A DNA stretch of 64,000 nt from the NCBI RefSeq assembly GCF_023703465.1, contig NZ_JAMQGP010000001.1, forward strand, positions 806,001 through 870,000. The letters are read 5' to 3'. Position 1 is the first letter of the stretch; the number at the start of each line of letters is the position of its first letter. The notes under the pieces were generated by a model, which had not been told where the DNA came from, did not search any database, and worked only from the letters and a program-made list of their open reading frames with translations. Shown here in pieces: positions 20,001 through 26,720 of this stretch. The position numbers and the translations under genes were made by a program. This DNA is from Echinimonas agarilytica. GTDB lineage: Bacteria; Pseudomonadota; Gammaproteobacteria; Enterobacterales; Neiellaceae.

Positions 20001-21016
20001 TAGTACTTGAAGGTGACCTCATTGACAATATTGATGAGCGTGGATTTTTTGAGTATGACGAACGCACGTTGCAACATACATTTACTTTCTTTAGCTTGCC
20101 TAAAGCTATTGAAGCCCCGATTGCGGGCAATGCACCAATAGGCAAGTACATCACTATTACCGCATCGCACAATTATGCGCCTATTTTAGCGAATGTATCA
20201 TTGCCGGTTAGCTTGAGCCCGCTGACCGCTAATTCTGATAACAACTTGTTGGCTCTGCAACAGTTTGCCGTGGTTGATGCCGGTGATGGTTATGTGGCTT
20301 TAAAGGCTGAAAACGGCTACTACGTGAAAGCAGATCCTGCCCGTTATGGTTATGTGTACACTGAACCCGACCTGTTGCGTGGCGACTTAGACACCCAAGG
20401 GGTAACCGAGGATGCCAAGTTTATCTGGATAGACAATCTTGATGGTAGTTTCTCGCTTTACGCAAAATCAATGGGATTACTGGTGCGAACTGAATTGAAC
20501 TCTGGGCGTGAGTTGCCGCTTTATGCTGCGCATGATGTGACTGACTCTCAGAGCAGTTTTATGTTCAGTGAACTTGGAGATGTGCCAGATAGCGAATTGC
20601 CGGTTTTCATTGAACCTGATATTTCAGAAGGCATTAAGGTTTTGAATCATGCTGCTTCGGGTAACAATCTGCGATACACCGCAGCTGACGGTTTTACCTT
20701 AAGTTCAGACCTTGGCGTAGATGCCCAATGGCAAGTTGAGTGGACAGATAGTATCTATTTCCGACTTATTCATGTTGCCACAGGGCAAGTGTTGGGCATT
20801 GAAAATGGCGATCTTAAATCGATTCCATCGCTATTCAGTAATGGTAGCAGCGGTGAAGACTATGAATGGTCATTCTCGGATGAAGGTGAGTGGGGTCGCT
20901 TGATTCATCGTGCCAGTGCACTTCGACTGCATTTTCATGAGAATGGCAGCCAGTTTGAACTAGGTCCAAACGAATGGACAGGCAGCCGTACTCAATGGTC
21001 AATCGAAGAGCCGTAA
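17036..21016 (+). CDS. Lipidated GH49-like beta-helix protein with three Ig-like repeats (paralogue B)
   Basis: This 1326-aa protein has a lipobox LASC at ~residue 17 and a Gly-rich tether, so it is membrane-anchored, unlike secreted paralogue A. Residues ~34-345 are three ~104-residue cysteine-paired Ig-like repeats (CTTFC, CSTTC, CSTSC), the same module as in lipoprotein 3. From ~353 it follows paralogue A: FN3-like, beta-sandwich, beta-helix with N832-D833-D834 and NGPSFQIGW, then two beta-trefoils. The likely role is a surface-displayed GH49-type hydrolase or binding protein feeding the TonB receptor. Repeats 2 and 3 are also similar at DNA level, implying recent duplication. The start ATG has only a weak ribosome site. 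Confidence 0.75.
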   Translation: MTRYAFTLGAVLLLASCGGGGASDSTSTPEAPLDLEINSFNLEPHNNELLHSDVFSNIITVSGLSESAEVDVSLSSCTTFCQLKVNGEVVPSPSVAVNGTTVQVMLMAPAVASEEASAELRIAQLMSRFIVTAVSELDDSVDAYDLGAFNNAALGDSLESNEVMVSGLSDGVEVDVIFTSCSTTCQLQINDEVVLSPGKVANGDKVKILLTAPSEYSSQSLAELTIAQLTQTFTVTTMVTPDLQVDDYILGAVNGAEVNDVVASDEVSVTGLSDGVEVDVSLTSCSTSCQLKINGEVVSSPGKATNGAKVKVLLTASSEYISQASVELTIAQLSEVFTVTTMTDPLWLEYQPTALHFYNPAPYDFLELFWQDNAIAEVGYRIDKRAEGTSDWVSFGTAPADATSWSSDSYDRSGNTEDIRVVALFENDAISSDSIRLVGQDDSFEVYAELPDIRTPKIHSIDGISFPEISPQAPIDPSLGNAMQISTFFAIQVKELGTAQAFQTSPTYEVRPQLRIDLPVDDPMFSGGHNVYDYGLYGPNSNVSELRTVHQRHWSHFDASNDIVVRIELLETANLPGPIDLADLDVQPAPLKVEQISERVIELTLEADNDDYTKHYRIAMNRNAWSAAVPGRTGTIIESPLFININPMHHAPASAPEGEIKEYDGGKLVVFGSGIHLPNNTYARFGKLANDVAEEVFWPADSLFHSAFIIKDTSHPLKLWGRGMYTDMLYKAGADEENDTSRTPWAHTTPNGAMNNIWGLENPSWGARIYINDVTQKATVDGLVAVTRGMGHTVKDGVADILNLKSIGYAGATYQSGSVNDVLYRGTIMYNNDDTTYTHMNYRMEHCVTYNLHNGPSFQIGWAVNSNDAKSRVYDHTVFDSPRNKPTTPGSNHGVFNSRLQLGQLVHHQGGYYENMELWGKESIIFNVRIWNDDNRRGPNENLTSVLGDKTYKNFTVHQTPFIPNRFLSEVDIDRNNIGYIRFIHFDNLVLEGDLIDNIDERGFFEYDERTLQHTFTFFSLPKAIEAPIAGNAPIGKYITITASHNYAPILANVSLPVSLSPLTANSDNNLLALQQFAVVDAGDGYVALKAENGYYVKADPARYGYVYTEPDLLRGDLDTQGVTEDAKFIWIDNLDGSFSLYAKSMGLLVRTELNSGRELPLYAAHDVTDSQSSFMFSELGDVPDSELPVFIEPDISEGIKVLNHAASGNNLRYTAADGFTLSSDLGVDAQWQVEWTDSIYFRLIHVATGQVLGIENGDLKSIPSLFSNGSSGEDYEWSFSDEGEWGRLIHRASALRLHFHENGSQFELGPNEWTGSRTQWSIEEP
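17536..18052 (+). repeat. In-frame tandem duplication (312-nt period) in paralogue B
   Basis: The segment from ~17536 and the segment from ~17848 are alike at nucleotide level. For example, GTCGAAGTGGATGTG occurs at 17549 and 17861. The 312-nt period equals 104 codons, one Ig-like repeat. The first repeat of the gene is more diverged. Confidence 0.8.
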
Positions 21017-21032
21017 TGGTCACGCATTGAAC

Positions 21033-21068
21033 AAGAAGGCAGGTTTAGGAATTGAACCAGCCTTCTTT
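21033..21068 (+). terminator. Terminator after the GH49-like paralogue B
   Basis: An AGAAGGC-A-GGTT / AACC-A-GCCTTCT stem (11 pairs, one A-A mismatch) ending in CTTTAT closes the glycan locus. Confidence 0.75.
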
Positions 21069-21247
21069 ATGGCGTGATGCTGCCTACTGGCTTAGCTCAT
21101 GCAGAGCCTTGACGCTATTCAGCGTCGGCATATCATTTTAAACATTTCATTTTCTGCTAAAATCTCAAATCCTCAGAACGCCATTTCGACGACGAGTCTG
21201 TTATTTGGCTTTAGTTTTAGATCTTGACTCTTAATGTTGGTGTTTTT

Positions 21248-22219
21248 ATGAACATGTCTCTCTCGCGTCGCCTTTCCATTGCACCCATGCTCGATTGGAC
21301 TGACCGTCATTGCCGTTATTTCCACCGTCAGTTGAGTCAACATGCTTTGTTGTACACCGAAATGGTTACCACGGGGGCTATCTTATTTGGCAAAGGTGAC
21401 TATTTACAATTCAATGAGTTAGAGCAACCGGTTGCCGTCCAGTTGGGAGGAAGTGATCCGGTTGATCTGGCGAAGTGTGCCAAAATTGCCGCCGAACGAG
21501 GTTATTCCGAGATTAACCTGAACGTGGGCTGCCCGTCTGATCGCGTGCAAAAAGGTCGGTTTGGTGCGTGCCTGATGGAAGAGCCTAAGTTGGTCGCGGA
21601 ATGCGTCGATGCAATGAAGCAAGTTGCCGACATCCCTGTGACCGTGAAACACCGCATTGGGATTGATGAGCATGAAAGCTATGCGTTCATGACTGACTTT
21701 GTGGGGGAGGTCAATCAAGCTGGATGCGATGTGTTTATTGTTCATGCACGTAAAGCTTGGCTGCAAGGTTTAAGCCCAAAGCAAAACCGAGAAGTACCTC
21801 CTTTGGACTATGAGCGTGTGTATCAACTGAAGAAAGATTTCAACCATTGCCATATTTCTATCAATGGCGGAGTGATGACGTTAGCACAAGCTTTGGAGCA
21901 TTTAGAACATGTGGATGGCGTGATGATGGGGCGGGCAGCGTATCAAAACCCTTATTTATTAGCTGAAGCCGATGCCCTTATTTTTGGGCAAGAAACAGAA
22001 CGTCGTTCTCGCGCTGACATCGTGCAAGCGATGTTGCCGTATATGGAAGCTCAGATCAGTGAAGGGGCACGCTTGAACAGCATTATTCGACACATGCTCG
22101 GCCTGTATCAGGCGGTTCCTGGTGCTCGGGCTTGGCGCCGTTATCTCAGTGAAAATGCGCGGGGTGAAGGCAAAACCATTCAAGTGGTTGAGCAAGCCAT
22201 GGCACTGGTCTACGACTAA
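21248..22219 (+). CDS. dusA: tRNA-dihydrouridine(20/20a) synthase DusA
   Basis: An FMN-dependent TIM-barrel enzyme that reduces uridine to dihydrouridine at tRNA positions 20/20a. The [10 protein letters not shown] opening, [12 protein letters not shown] with the catalytic Cys, the KHRIGID segment and GRAAYQNPY near the C-terminus are characteristic. The DRVQ.G.FGACLM phrase is closest to DusA rather than DusB or DusC. The ATG at 21248 is chosen over the in-frame TTG at 21224 because conserved sequence begins just after it. It gives 323 aa, the usual DusA size. It appears monocistronic, with the glycan-locus terminator upstream. Confidence 0.93.
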   Translation: MNMSLSRRLSIAPMLDWTDRHCRYFHRQLSQHALLYTEMVTTGAILFGKGDYLQFNELEQPVAVQLGGSDPVDLAKCAKIAAERGYSEINLNVGCPSDRVQKGRFGACLMEEPKLVAECVDAMKQVADIPVTVKHRIGIDEHESYAFMTDFVGEVNQAGCDVFIVHARKAWLQGLSPKQNREVPPLDYERVYQLKKDFNHCHISINGGVMTLAQALEHLEHVDGVMMGRAAYQNPYLLAEADALIFGQETERRSRADIVQAMLPYMEAQISEGARLNSIIRHMLGLYQAVPGARAWRRYLSENARGEGKTIQVVEQAMALVYD

Positions 22220-22255
22220 TCCGGTCGGATACTGCATCACTCTTTTGTCACCGTT

Positions 22256-22287
22256 GTCATTTTCACTAACTCATTGGTGAAAATGAC
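22256..22287. promoter_or_regulatory. 11-bp perfect inverted repeat upstream of the PspC-type operon
   Basis: GTCATTTTCAC and GTGAAAATGAC are separated by 10 nt, 100 nt upstream of the sigma54-like promoter at 22387. No T-run follows, so it fits an activator-binding site better than a dusA terminator, although an RNA hairpin ending dusA is also possible. Confidence 0.45.
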
Positions 22288-22386
22288 CAATGTCACACTT
22301 TAAACCTCACCTCCTTTACTCACTATAAATCCACAAAAATAAAAATAGTCGTCTAAAAACAAGCGCTTAAAAATATTTTTATAACT

Positions 22387-22403
22387 TGGCACAGCAATTG
22401 AAT
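22387..22403 (+). promoter_or_regulatory. Sigma54-like promoter (-24/-12) of the PspC-type operon
   Basis: TTGGCACAGCAATTGAATTG has the -24 TGGCAC element and a -12 TTG with correct 10-nt spacing between GG and the -12 dinucleotide (GA here rather than GC). From memory the E. coli pspA promoter also departs from GC at this position. It lies ~75 nt before the first gene. Confidence 0.6.
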
Positions 22404-22474
22404 TGTATACCTCGTAACGCAGTGAAGCCGAGCAATCTCACTGGAATCTAATTTAAATTATGGAGAATACAATC

Positions 22475-22720
22475 ATGAACCGCATTCAAATCACTATCGC
22501 AGCAGCCTCGGCTTTATTTGTAACTGGCTTCGCGGGTACCGCAGCTGCTTCAGACTTTTCAGACACAAGTGCATCAGTTAGCACTGTTGTATCAGAAATG
22601 GCCGCTGAGGTTTCGAACAGTCTTGCTGATGAAATCAAAGCGAGCTCTGAGCGTCAATTGGAACAAGCTTGGTTAGCACTTCAGGCCATGCTTGACGACA
22701 GCGAAGGCGACAAAGAGTAA
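22475..22720 (+). CDS. Small exported protein, first gene of PspC-type operon
   Basis: The ATG at 22475 is preferred over 22460 because a GGAG ribosome site (inside the upstream alternative) is correctly spaced. The product is 81 aa with a signal peptide cleaved near AAAS-D, followed by a short acidic helical mature part (SVSTVVSEMAAEVSNSLADE) of ~55 residues. No family is recognised. It is followed after 5 nt by a 38-codon membrane ORF and then a PspC-domain gene, and preceded by a sigma54-like promoter. An envelope-stress role is inferred from context only. Confidence 0.7.
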   Translation: MNRIQITIAAASALFVTGFAGTAAASDFSDTSASVSTVVSEMAAEVSNSLADEIKASSERQLEQAWLALQAMLDDSEGDKE

Positions 22721-22725
22721 TCAAC

Positions 22726-22842
22726 ATGATATCGCCAATGGAACTGATGATGTGGTGGAGTTTACCTTTGGCCGGGTGGCTGGTGGCTTGGATTGCCTAC
22801 CAGCTACTCAATCGCCTCAGCGCAAAGCCAATGACACATTGA
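22726..22842 (+). CDS. 38-residue single-pass membrane peptide
   Basis: This short ORF starts 5 nt after the preceding stop, with AAAGAG suitably upstream. It encodes MISPMELMMWWSLPLAGWLVA and continues WIAYQLLNRLSAKPMTH: one ~20-residue hydrophobic segment with a basic cytoplasmic tail. Position (between a small exported protein and a PspC protein) and composition recall PspB/PspD-type small membrane partners, but there is no direct sequence match. Another overlapping frame (22692-22910) is longer but looks like low-complexity shadow. Moderate confidence that it is translated. Confidence 0.5.
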   Translation: MISPMELMMWWSLPLAGWLVAWIAYQLLNRLSAKPMTH

Positions 22843-22921
22843 ACTCAGTGGCAGCATCGACCAGTTCAACCGTTTCGAGAGTTGCAAAATTTGATGATAA
22901 AGAAAACTAAGGAATCGAACG

Positions 22922-23146
22922 ATGAGACATCGTCACTATGAAAACACATTAAGCCGACGCCCTGTGGAAGGCAAAATTGCTGGCGTCATTGCTGGGTTCG
23001 CAGAAAATTGGGGCTTAAGCCGTTTCTGGTTACGTATTGTGGCACTGGTATTGTTATTTAGTATGCCTTTGATCACTTTGCCTTGTTACATTTTAGCCGC
23101 ATTGCTAATGCCTGTAGCCAAAGAGCGCTATCACGTAGGCGGTTAG
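22922..23146 (+). CDS. PspC-domain small membrane protein
   Basis: The 74-aa product consists almost entirely of a PspC domain: a basic N-terminus (LSRRPVEGKIAGVIAGFAENWGL), then W..RIVALVL and a hydrophobic segment ending LMPVAKE. PspC proteins sense inner-membrane stress, usually with PspA and PspB, neither of which is encoded nearby. Full-length PspC is longer (~120 aa) with an extra cytoplasmic C-terminus, missing here. AAGGAA precedes the ATG. It is third in a three-gene unit under the sigma54-like promoter. Confidence 0.85.
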   Translation: MRHRHYENTLSRRPVEGKIAGVIAGFAENWGLSRFWLRIVALVLLFSMPLITLPCYILAALLMPVAKERYHVGG

Positions 23147-23488
23147 CTTTTTGTAGGGCAGTTTCGTTGAACGAGCCATGTTCTGTAATAAGGAACAAAG
23201 CAAACACTATATAGAACAATGCATTCGAGCCGGCACTCTGTGAATTTGGCCATTTACAGTCTCATAATGGCATTTCCGATCCTCATTGGTTTTATCGTGC
23301 TGAGTTCTCATTGCAACCCCTTCAAATCGACGTTATGTGTGTTTTTTGAATGTTCAATCTATTCATGGGGCTGATGAGAAGCAAGCACGTGCGCGCGATC
23401 TCCTGACACGTTACTTTTTCGTGCACTTTATGACTCTTTGAGTGATGAGATGCCTGCGTGATCATCGCGCGGAGTTGTTTAAAAAGCG
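23147..23488. other. Intergenic region without supported features
   Basis: About 340 nt between the PspC-type gene and the convergent enoyl-CoA hydratase. No ORF with a ribosome site and no clear terminator hairpin was found. A 36-codon hydrophobic ORF starting near 23266 was noted but not supported. Confidence 0.4.
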
Positions 23489-24229
23489 CTATCGCGCACG
23501 CTCAAAGAAAGCTGTGATGGCTTGTTTGCATTCTTGACTTTTGAGGCGCTGAGCAAACACAGATGCTTCTTGTTGAATAGTGGTGGAGACTTGTTTTTTC
23601 ATCGGCTCTTTCAACAATTCTTTGGAGGCTTGTACCGCCTCGGGTGGTACTTGAGCGAGATGCTTGGCTGCAGTGAGTGCTAACTTGTGAATATTGCTTG
23701 GCGGAGCAATGGTATTAATAAGCCCTGCATCTAGCGCTTGTTGGGCAGTAAATGGTTCACCCAACAGTAGCCATTCGGCGGCTTTGGCGTAGCCCACTTG
23801 TTGGGGCAGTAAAAGACTTGAACCGGCTTCCGGAACTAAACCAAGTCGTGCGAAAGGAAGTTGAAGGCGAGTGTTCTCAGCGCAAAAAATGAGGTCACTA
23901 TGTAATAGAATGGTTGTGCCAATACCAATAGCTACGCCTTCAGCAATGGTCACAATAGGCTTAGGAAATTGGCTCAGTACTGAGAGGAAGTCGAGAATGC
24001 TGCCTTCGGAAAGTTCTGTGGTTAAAAATTCTTGCAGGTCATTGCCTGCGGTGAAATTTCCGCCCGCACCGCATAGCATTACAACACGCACACCGGGGTC
24101 ACTTGCTGCATCATTGAGGTGTTGCGCAAGTTGTTGATACATAGAAATCGTTAAGGCATTTTTCTTATCTGGGCGGCAAAGGGTGATGGTTTGGATATGA
24201 TCTTGGTATGCTGACAATACAGACGTCAT
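23489..24229 (-). CDS. Enoyl-CoA hydratase/isomerase family protein
   Basis: A crotonase-fold protein of 246 aa. The oxyanion-hole motif GAGGNFTAGNDLQEF (~54-68) and the second strand-helix VTIAEGVAIGIGTTILLHSD are present, and LVPEAGSS carries the Glu position typical of hydratase/isomerases. It has the short C-terminal helical tail used for trimerisation. It could act in fatty-acid or amino-acid CoA catabolism, but the specific substrate cannot be read. AGAAGGAGAA lies 8 nt before the ATG. It is divergent from the copper-chaperone gene and appears to stand alone. Confidence 0.88.
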   Translation of the reverse strand: MTSVLSAYQDHIQTITLCRPDKKNALTISMYQQLAQHLNDAASDPGVRVVMLCGAGGNFTAGNDLQEFLTTELSEGSILDFLSVLSQFPKPIVTIAEGVAIGIGTTILLHSDLIFCAENTRLQLPFARLGLVPEAGSSLLLPQQVGYAKAAEWLLLGEPFTAQQALDAGLINTIAPPSNIHKLALTAAKHLAQVPPEAVQASKELLKEPMKKQVSTTIQQEASVFAQRLKSQECKQAITAFFERAR

Positions 24230-24303
24230 AATGAGATTCTCCTTCTCTGGTCATACCAGTATGAGGGGCGAATCAATAACCACAAGAAAGGATGCAAAAA
24301 ACT

Positions 24304-24753
24304 GTGATCAAAAAACTATTGTTTGGGGCTTTGTTACTGTTGAGCTCATCGGCCTATGCGTGTTGTGATTTACAATTTTCAGAAGCGATTGTCCGAGCTC
24401 CTATGCCGGGAGTGCCGAATGCAGCTGCTTTTGTGTCGATTGAAAATAAATCGTTGAACGCCAAACAGTTGATTTCAGCCAGCTCGGAAGTGGCTGAACG
24501 AGTGGAATTGCACAATCATATTCAAGAAGATGGAATGATGAAGATGAGACGCGTGGCGTCTATTGAAATTCAAGGTCAGCAAACGGTGAAGTTACAACCC
24601 GGTGGCTACCACATTATGTTGTTTGGATTAAATAAGTCATTGAAGGAAGGCGAGTCAGTCAGCTTTTTGCTAACCTTTAGCGATGAGCAAACGCATCAAG
24701 TTCAGGCTGTCGTTCAGGACCTAATGTCTCAGCATCAACACCACCATCATTAA
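24304..24753 (+). CDS. PCu(A)C-type periplasmic copper chaperone
   Basis: The protein has a signal peptide (LLLLSSSAYA-CC) and a cupredoxin-like PCu(A)C domain with the copper ligands in LHNHIQEDGMMKMR and GGYHIMLFGL (H...M...HxM pattern). It ends in a His tail (HQHHHH) that may also bind metal. Family members deliver Cu(I) to the CuA site of cytochrome oxidase. AAGAAAGG lies immediately before an ATG at 24292 (no spacing) but 12 nt before a GTG at 24304, so the GTG start is favoured. The longer form (MQKTV...) is possible. It is the first gene of a likely three-gene unit. Confidence 0.85.
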   Translation: MIKKLLFGALLLLSSSAYACCDLQFSEAIVRAPMPGVPNAAAFVSIENKSLNAKQLISASSEVAERVELHNHIQEDGMMKMRRVASIEIQGQQTVKLQPGGYHIMLFGLNKSLKEGESVSFLLTFSDEQTHQVQAVVQDLMSQHQHHHH

Positions 24754-24776
24754 TTGTTTTTTATTTCGGGGTTGCC

Positions 24777-25766
24777 GTGGAAAAGTCGTATTGGAAGAGT
24801 ATCTTATCGGGAATCGCTGCACTGACAGTGGTGTTTTATATCATTGCTGTTTGGTGGAGTGGCGAGCCCGATGTACCCGATGTGCATGAGGTTGCTCGTG
24901 CCACCGCAGAGCAAGAAGAAGTCTCCATGGTGCCGGGGTATGCCACCACGACGAGCCTGATTTTAGTGGTTGATCAGCTCATGAACAAACCGGGTGGCTA
25001 CCTGAGTAACGATGTGATGCCGCCGGGCGTATTGATGGACAATATGCCAAGCTGGGAATTTGGCGTGCTTGAAATTGCCCGCGATACGGCTCTGGCCATG
25101 CGCCGAGACTTTGCCCGAAGCCAATCTCAATCGACTGAAGATCCTGATTTAACGGTGGCTCACCCATCCCTCAATATTTCACACACAAGCTGGATGTTGC
25201 CGTCTTCTGAAGACGAATATTCCAAGGCGGTTGTTGCCTTGAAATCGTACCGAACGCGCTTGGCCGATCCTAATGATTTCTCGGCTCAGTTTTACACGCG
25301 TGCCGATAATCTGAGTGAATGGCTCCGGTTTGTGGAAAAGCGTCTGGGCTCTCAGTCGCAAGCACTCAGTGCTAGCGTAGGACGCGACAGCTTAAACATC
25401 GATATGATGGGCGACACTCATGGCTCTCAATCCACGGCAACGCCAGACGAACAAATGGTGAAAACTAGCTGGTGGAAAATCGATGATGTATTTTATGAAG
25501 CGCGTGGCACAAGCTGGGCACTCATGGTTATGCTGCGTGGTATTGAAGTTGATTTTGCAGAGGTGCTGAAGAAGAAAAACGCCACTGTGGGGCTGCAACA
25601 AATTATTCGTGAACTTGAAGCAACTCAAACGTCACTTTGGAGCCCTATGGTGTTGAATGGCTCAGGCTTTGGCATGTTAGCCAATCATTCTTTGGTGATG
25701 GCGAATTATATCTCTCGAGCCAATGCTGCTGTGATTGATTTACGGGAATTATTGAATCAAGGCTGA
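24777..25766 (+). CDS. DUF2333 family membrane-anchored protein
   Basis: A GTG start with a nearby G-rich site gives 329 aa. One membrane segment (~10-29, ILSGIAALTVVFYIIAVWW) leaves a large periplasmic part. The sequence (YLSNDVMPPGVLMDNMPSWE and the SEWLRFVEKRLGSQSQ segment) matches the uncharacterised DUF2333 family of gammaproteobacteria, and length is typical. Function is unknown. It starts 24 nt after the copper-chaperone gene. Confidence 0.8.
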   Translation: MEKSYWKSILSGIAALTVVFYIIAVWWSGEPDVPDVHEVARATAEQEEVSMVPGYATTTSLILVVDQLMNKPGGYLSNDVMPPGVLMDNMPSWEFGVLEIARDTALAMRRDFARSQSQSTEDPDLTVAHPSLNISHTSWMLPSSEDEYSKAVVALKSYRTRLADPNDFSAQFYTRADNLSEWLRFVEKRLGSQSQALSASVGRDSLNIDMMGDTHGSQSTATPDEQMVKTSWWKIDDVFYEARGTSWALMVMLRGIEVDFAEVLKKKNATVGLQQIIRELEATQTSLWSPMVLNGSGFGMLANHSLVMANYISRANAAVIDLRELLNQG

Positions 25767-25827
25767 TATTATCTGCGCTCACACACTATTAATGGCGCAC
25801 AAGACGCCATTATTGCGAGACAAGATA

Positions 25828-26574
25828 ATGATAAAAACATTAATTACTTTAGCGGGAGCGTTATCCCTGATCGCGCCCGTTGCTCAAGCTGACATGCTTG
25901 GCTTCAAATTTGGTATTCAAGGTTGGTCGCAGTCTGTTGATGGTGGCTATGGCGTCACCCAAGACTTCCCTGACTACAACATCGATGGTGACACAGCCAT
26001 GACAGGCTATGTGTCGTTTGAACATCCTCTCCCTCTCGTTCCAAACGTAAAGTTGCGCTTTTCCGATTATGACGCTGACGGCAATAATGCACTTGCTGAT
26101 GATGTCAGTATCGGCGGTGTCGTCATTCCTGCCGGAACTGAATTCAAAGCTGTGGTTGATGCCAAAACAATTGATTACATCATGTACTACGAAGTGTTGG
26201 ACTTTGATGTAGGCAGCCTCGACTTAGGCTTAAATGTGCGTCAACTCGACGGTGATGTGCGTCTTGTGACGGATGTTGAAACCGGAAGCGAGTCACTCGA
26301 CTCATTTATTCCAATGTTCTACGGTGCCGCCAGTACTGAATTTCCATTTTCAGGGATTTCAGCATACGGTGAGTTTAACTACATCAAGTATGATGGTAGC
26401 AAGCTACTCGATTGGCAATTGGGCCTGGGCTATAAAGTCATCGACAGCTTAGCGTTGAATTTAACCGCTCAGCTAGGCTACCGCGTGTCTCATTACGAAC
26501 TTGACGACATTGATAACATCTATGGCGACCTTAAATATGATGGTGCCTACTTGGGTGTTGAAGCGCATTTCTAA
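25828..26574 (+). CDS. TIGR04219-type outer-membrane beta-barrel protein
   Basis: The in-frame ATG at 25828 gives a clean signal peptide (MIKTLITLAGALSLIAPVAQA). The mature ~227 residues are alternating strands with Gly/aromatic pattern, GFKFGIQGWSQSVDGGYG at the N-terminus and a terminal Phe (YLGVEAHF), as in small outer-membrane barrels of the TIGR04219 family. Function is unknown. It is last of a short + strand group and is followed by a terminator at 26601. Confidence 0.8.
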   Translation: MIKTLITLAGALSLIAPVAQADMLGFKFGIQGWSQSVDGGYGVTQDFPDYNIDGDTAMTGYVSFEHPLPLVPNVKLRFSDYDADGNNALADDVSIGGVVIPAGTEFKAVVDAKTIDYIMYYEVLDFDVGSLDLGLNVRQLDGDVRLVTDVETGSESLDSFIPMFYGAASTEFPFSGISAYGEFNYIKYDGSKLLDWQLGLGYKVIDSLALNLTAQLGYRVSHYELDDIDNIYGDLKYDGAYLGVEAHF

Positions 26575-26600
26575 ATAAAGATGTGGTCATGTTTGATGCG

Positions 26601-26625
26601 AAGGCGCTTAAATAGCGCCTTATTT
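26601..26625 (+). terminator. Terminator after the outer-membrane protein gene
   Basis: AAGGCGCT/AGCGCCTT stem with a 5-nt loop, followed by ATTT. Confidence 0.7.
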
Positions 26626-26720
26626 CATTATGATATATAAAAATCAATATCCATTCTTTTGTGTTATTTAAAAAACACTTTAATCTTATCGCACTCAATA
26701 AAAGTAAGGTTAGCCAGACC

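Noticed and set aside
22692-22910. 72-residue ORF overlapping the small exported protein gene
   Set aside because: Low-complexity, overlaps two better supported ORFs, no ribosome site. Its stop just before the PspC gene is likely coincidence, though not excluded.
23266-23376. 36-codon hydrophobic ORF after the PspC-type gene
   Set aside because: No ribosome site and a Cys/Phe-rich tail that looks random.
26661-26678. GTGTTATTTAAAAAACAC near-palindrome as CysB or Fnr site upstream of cysJ
   Set aside because: Does not match either consensus well; kept only as a remark under cysJ.
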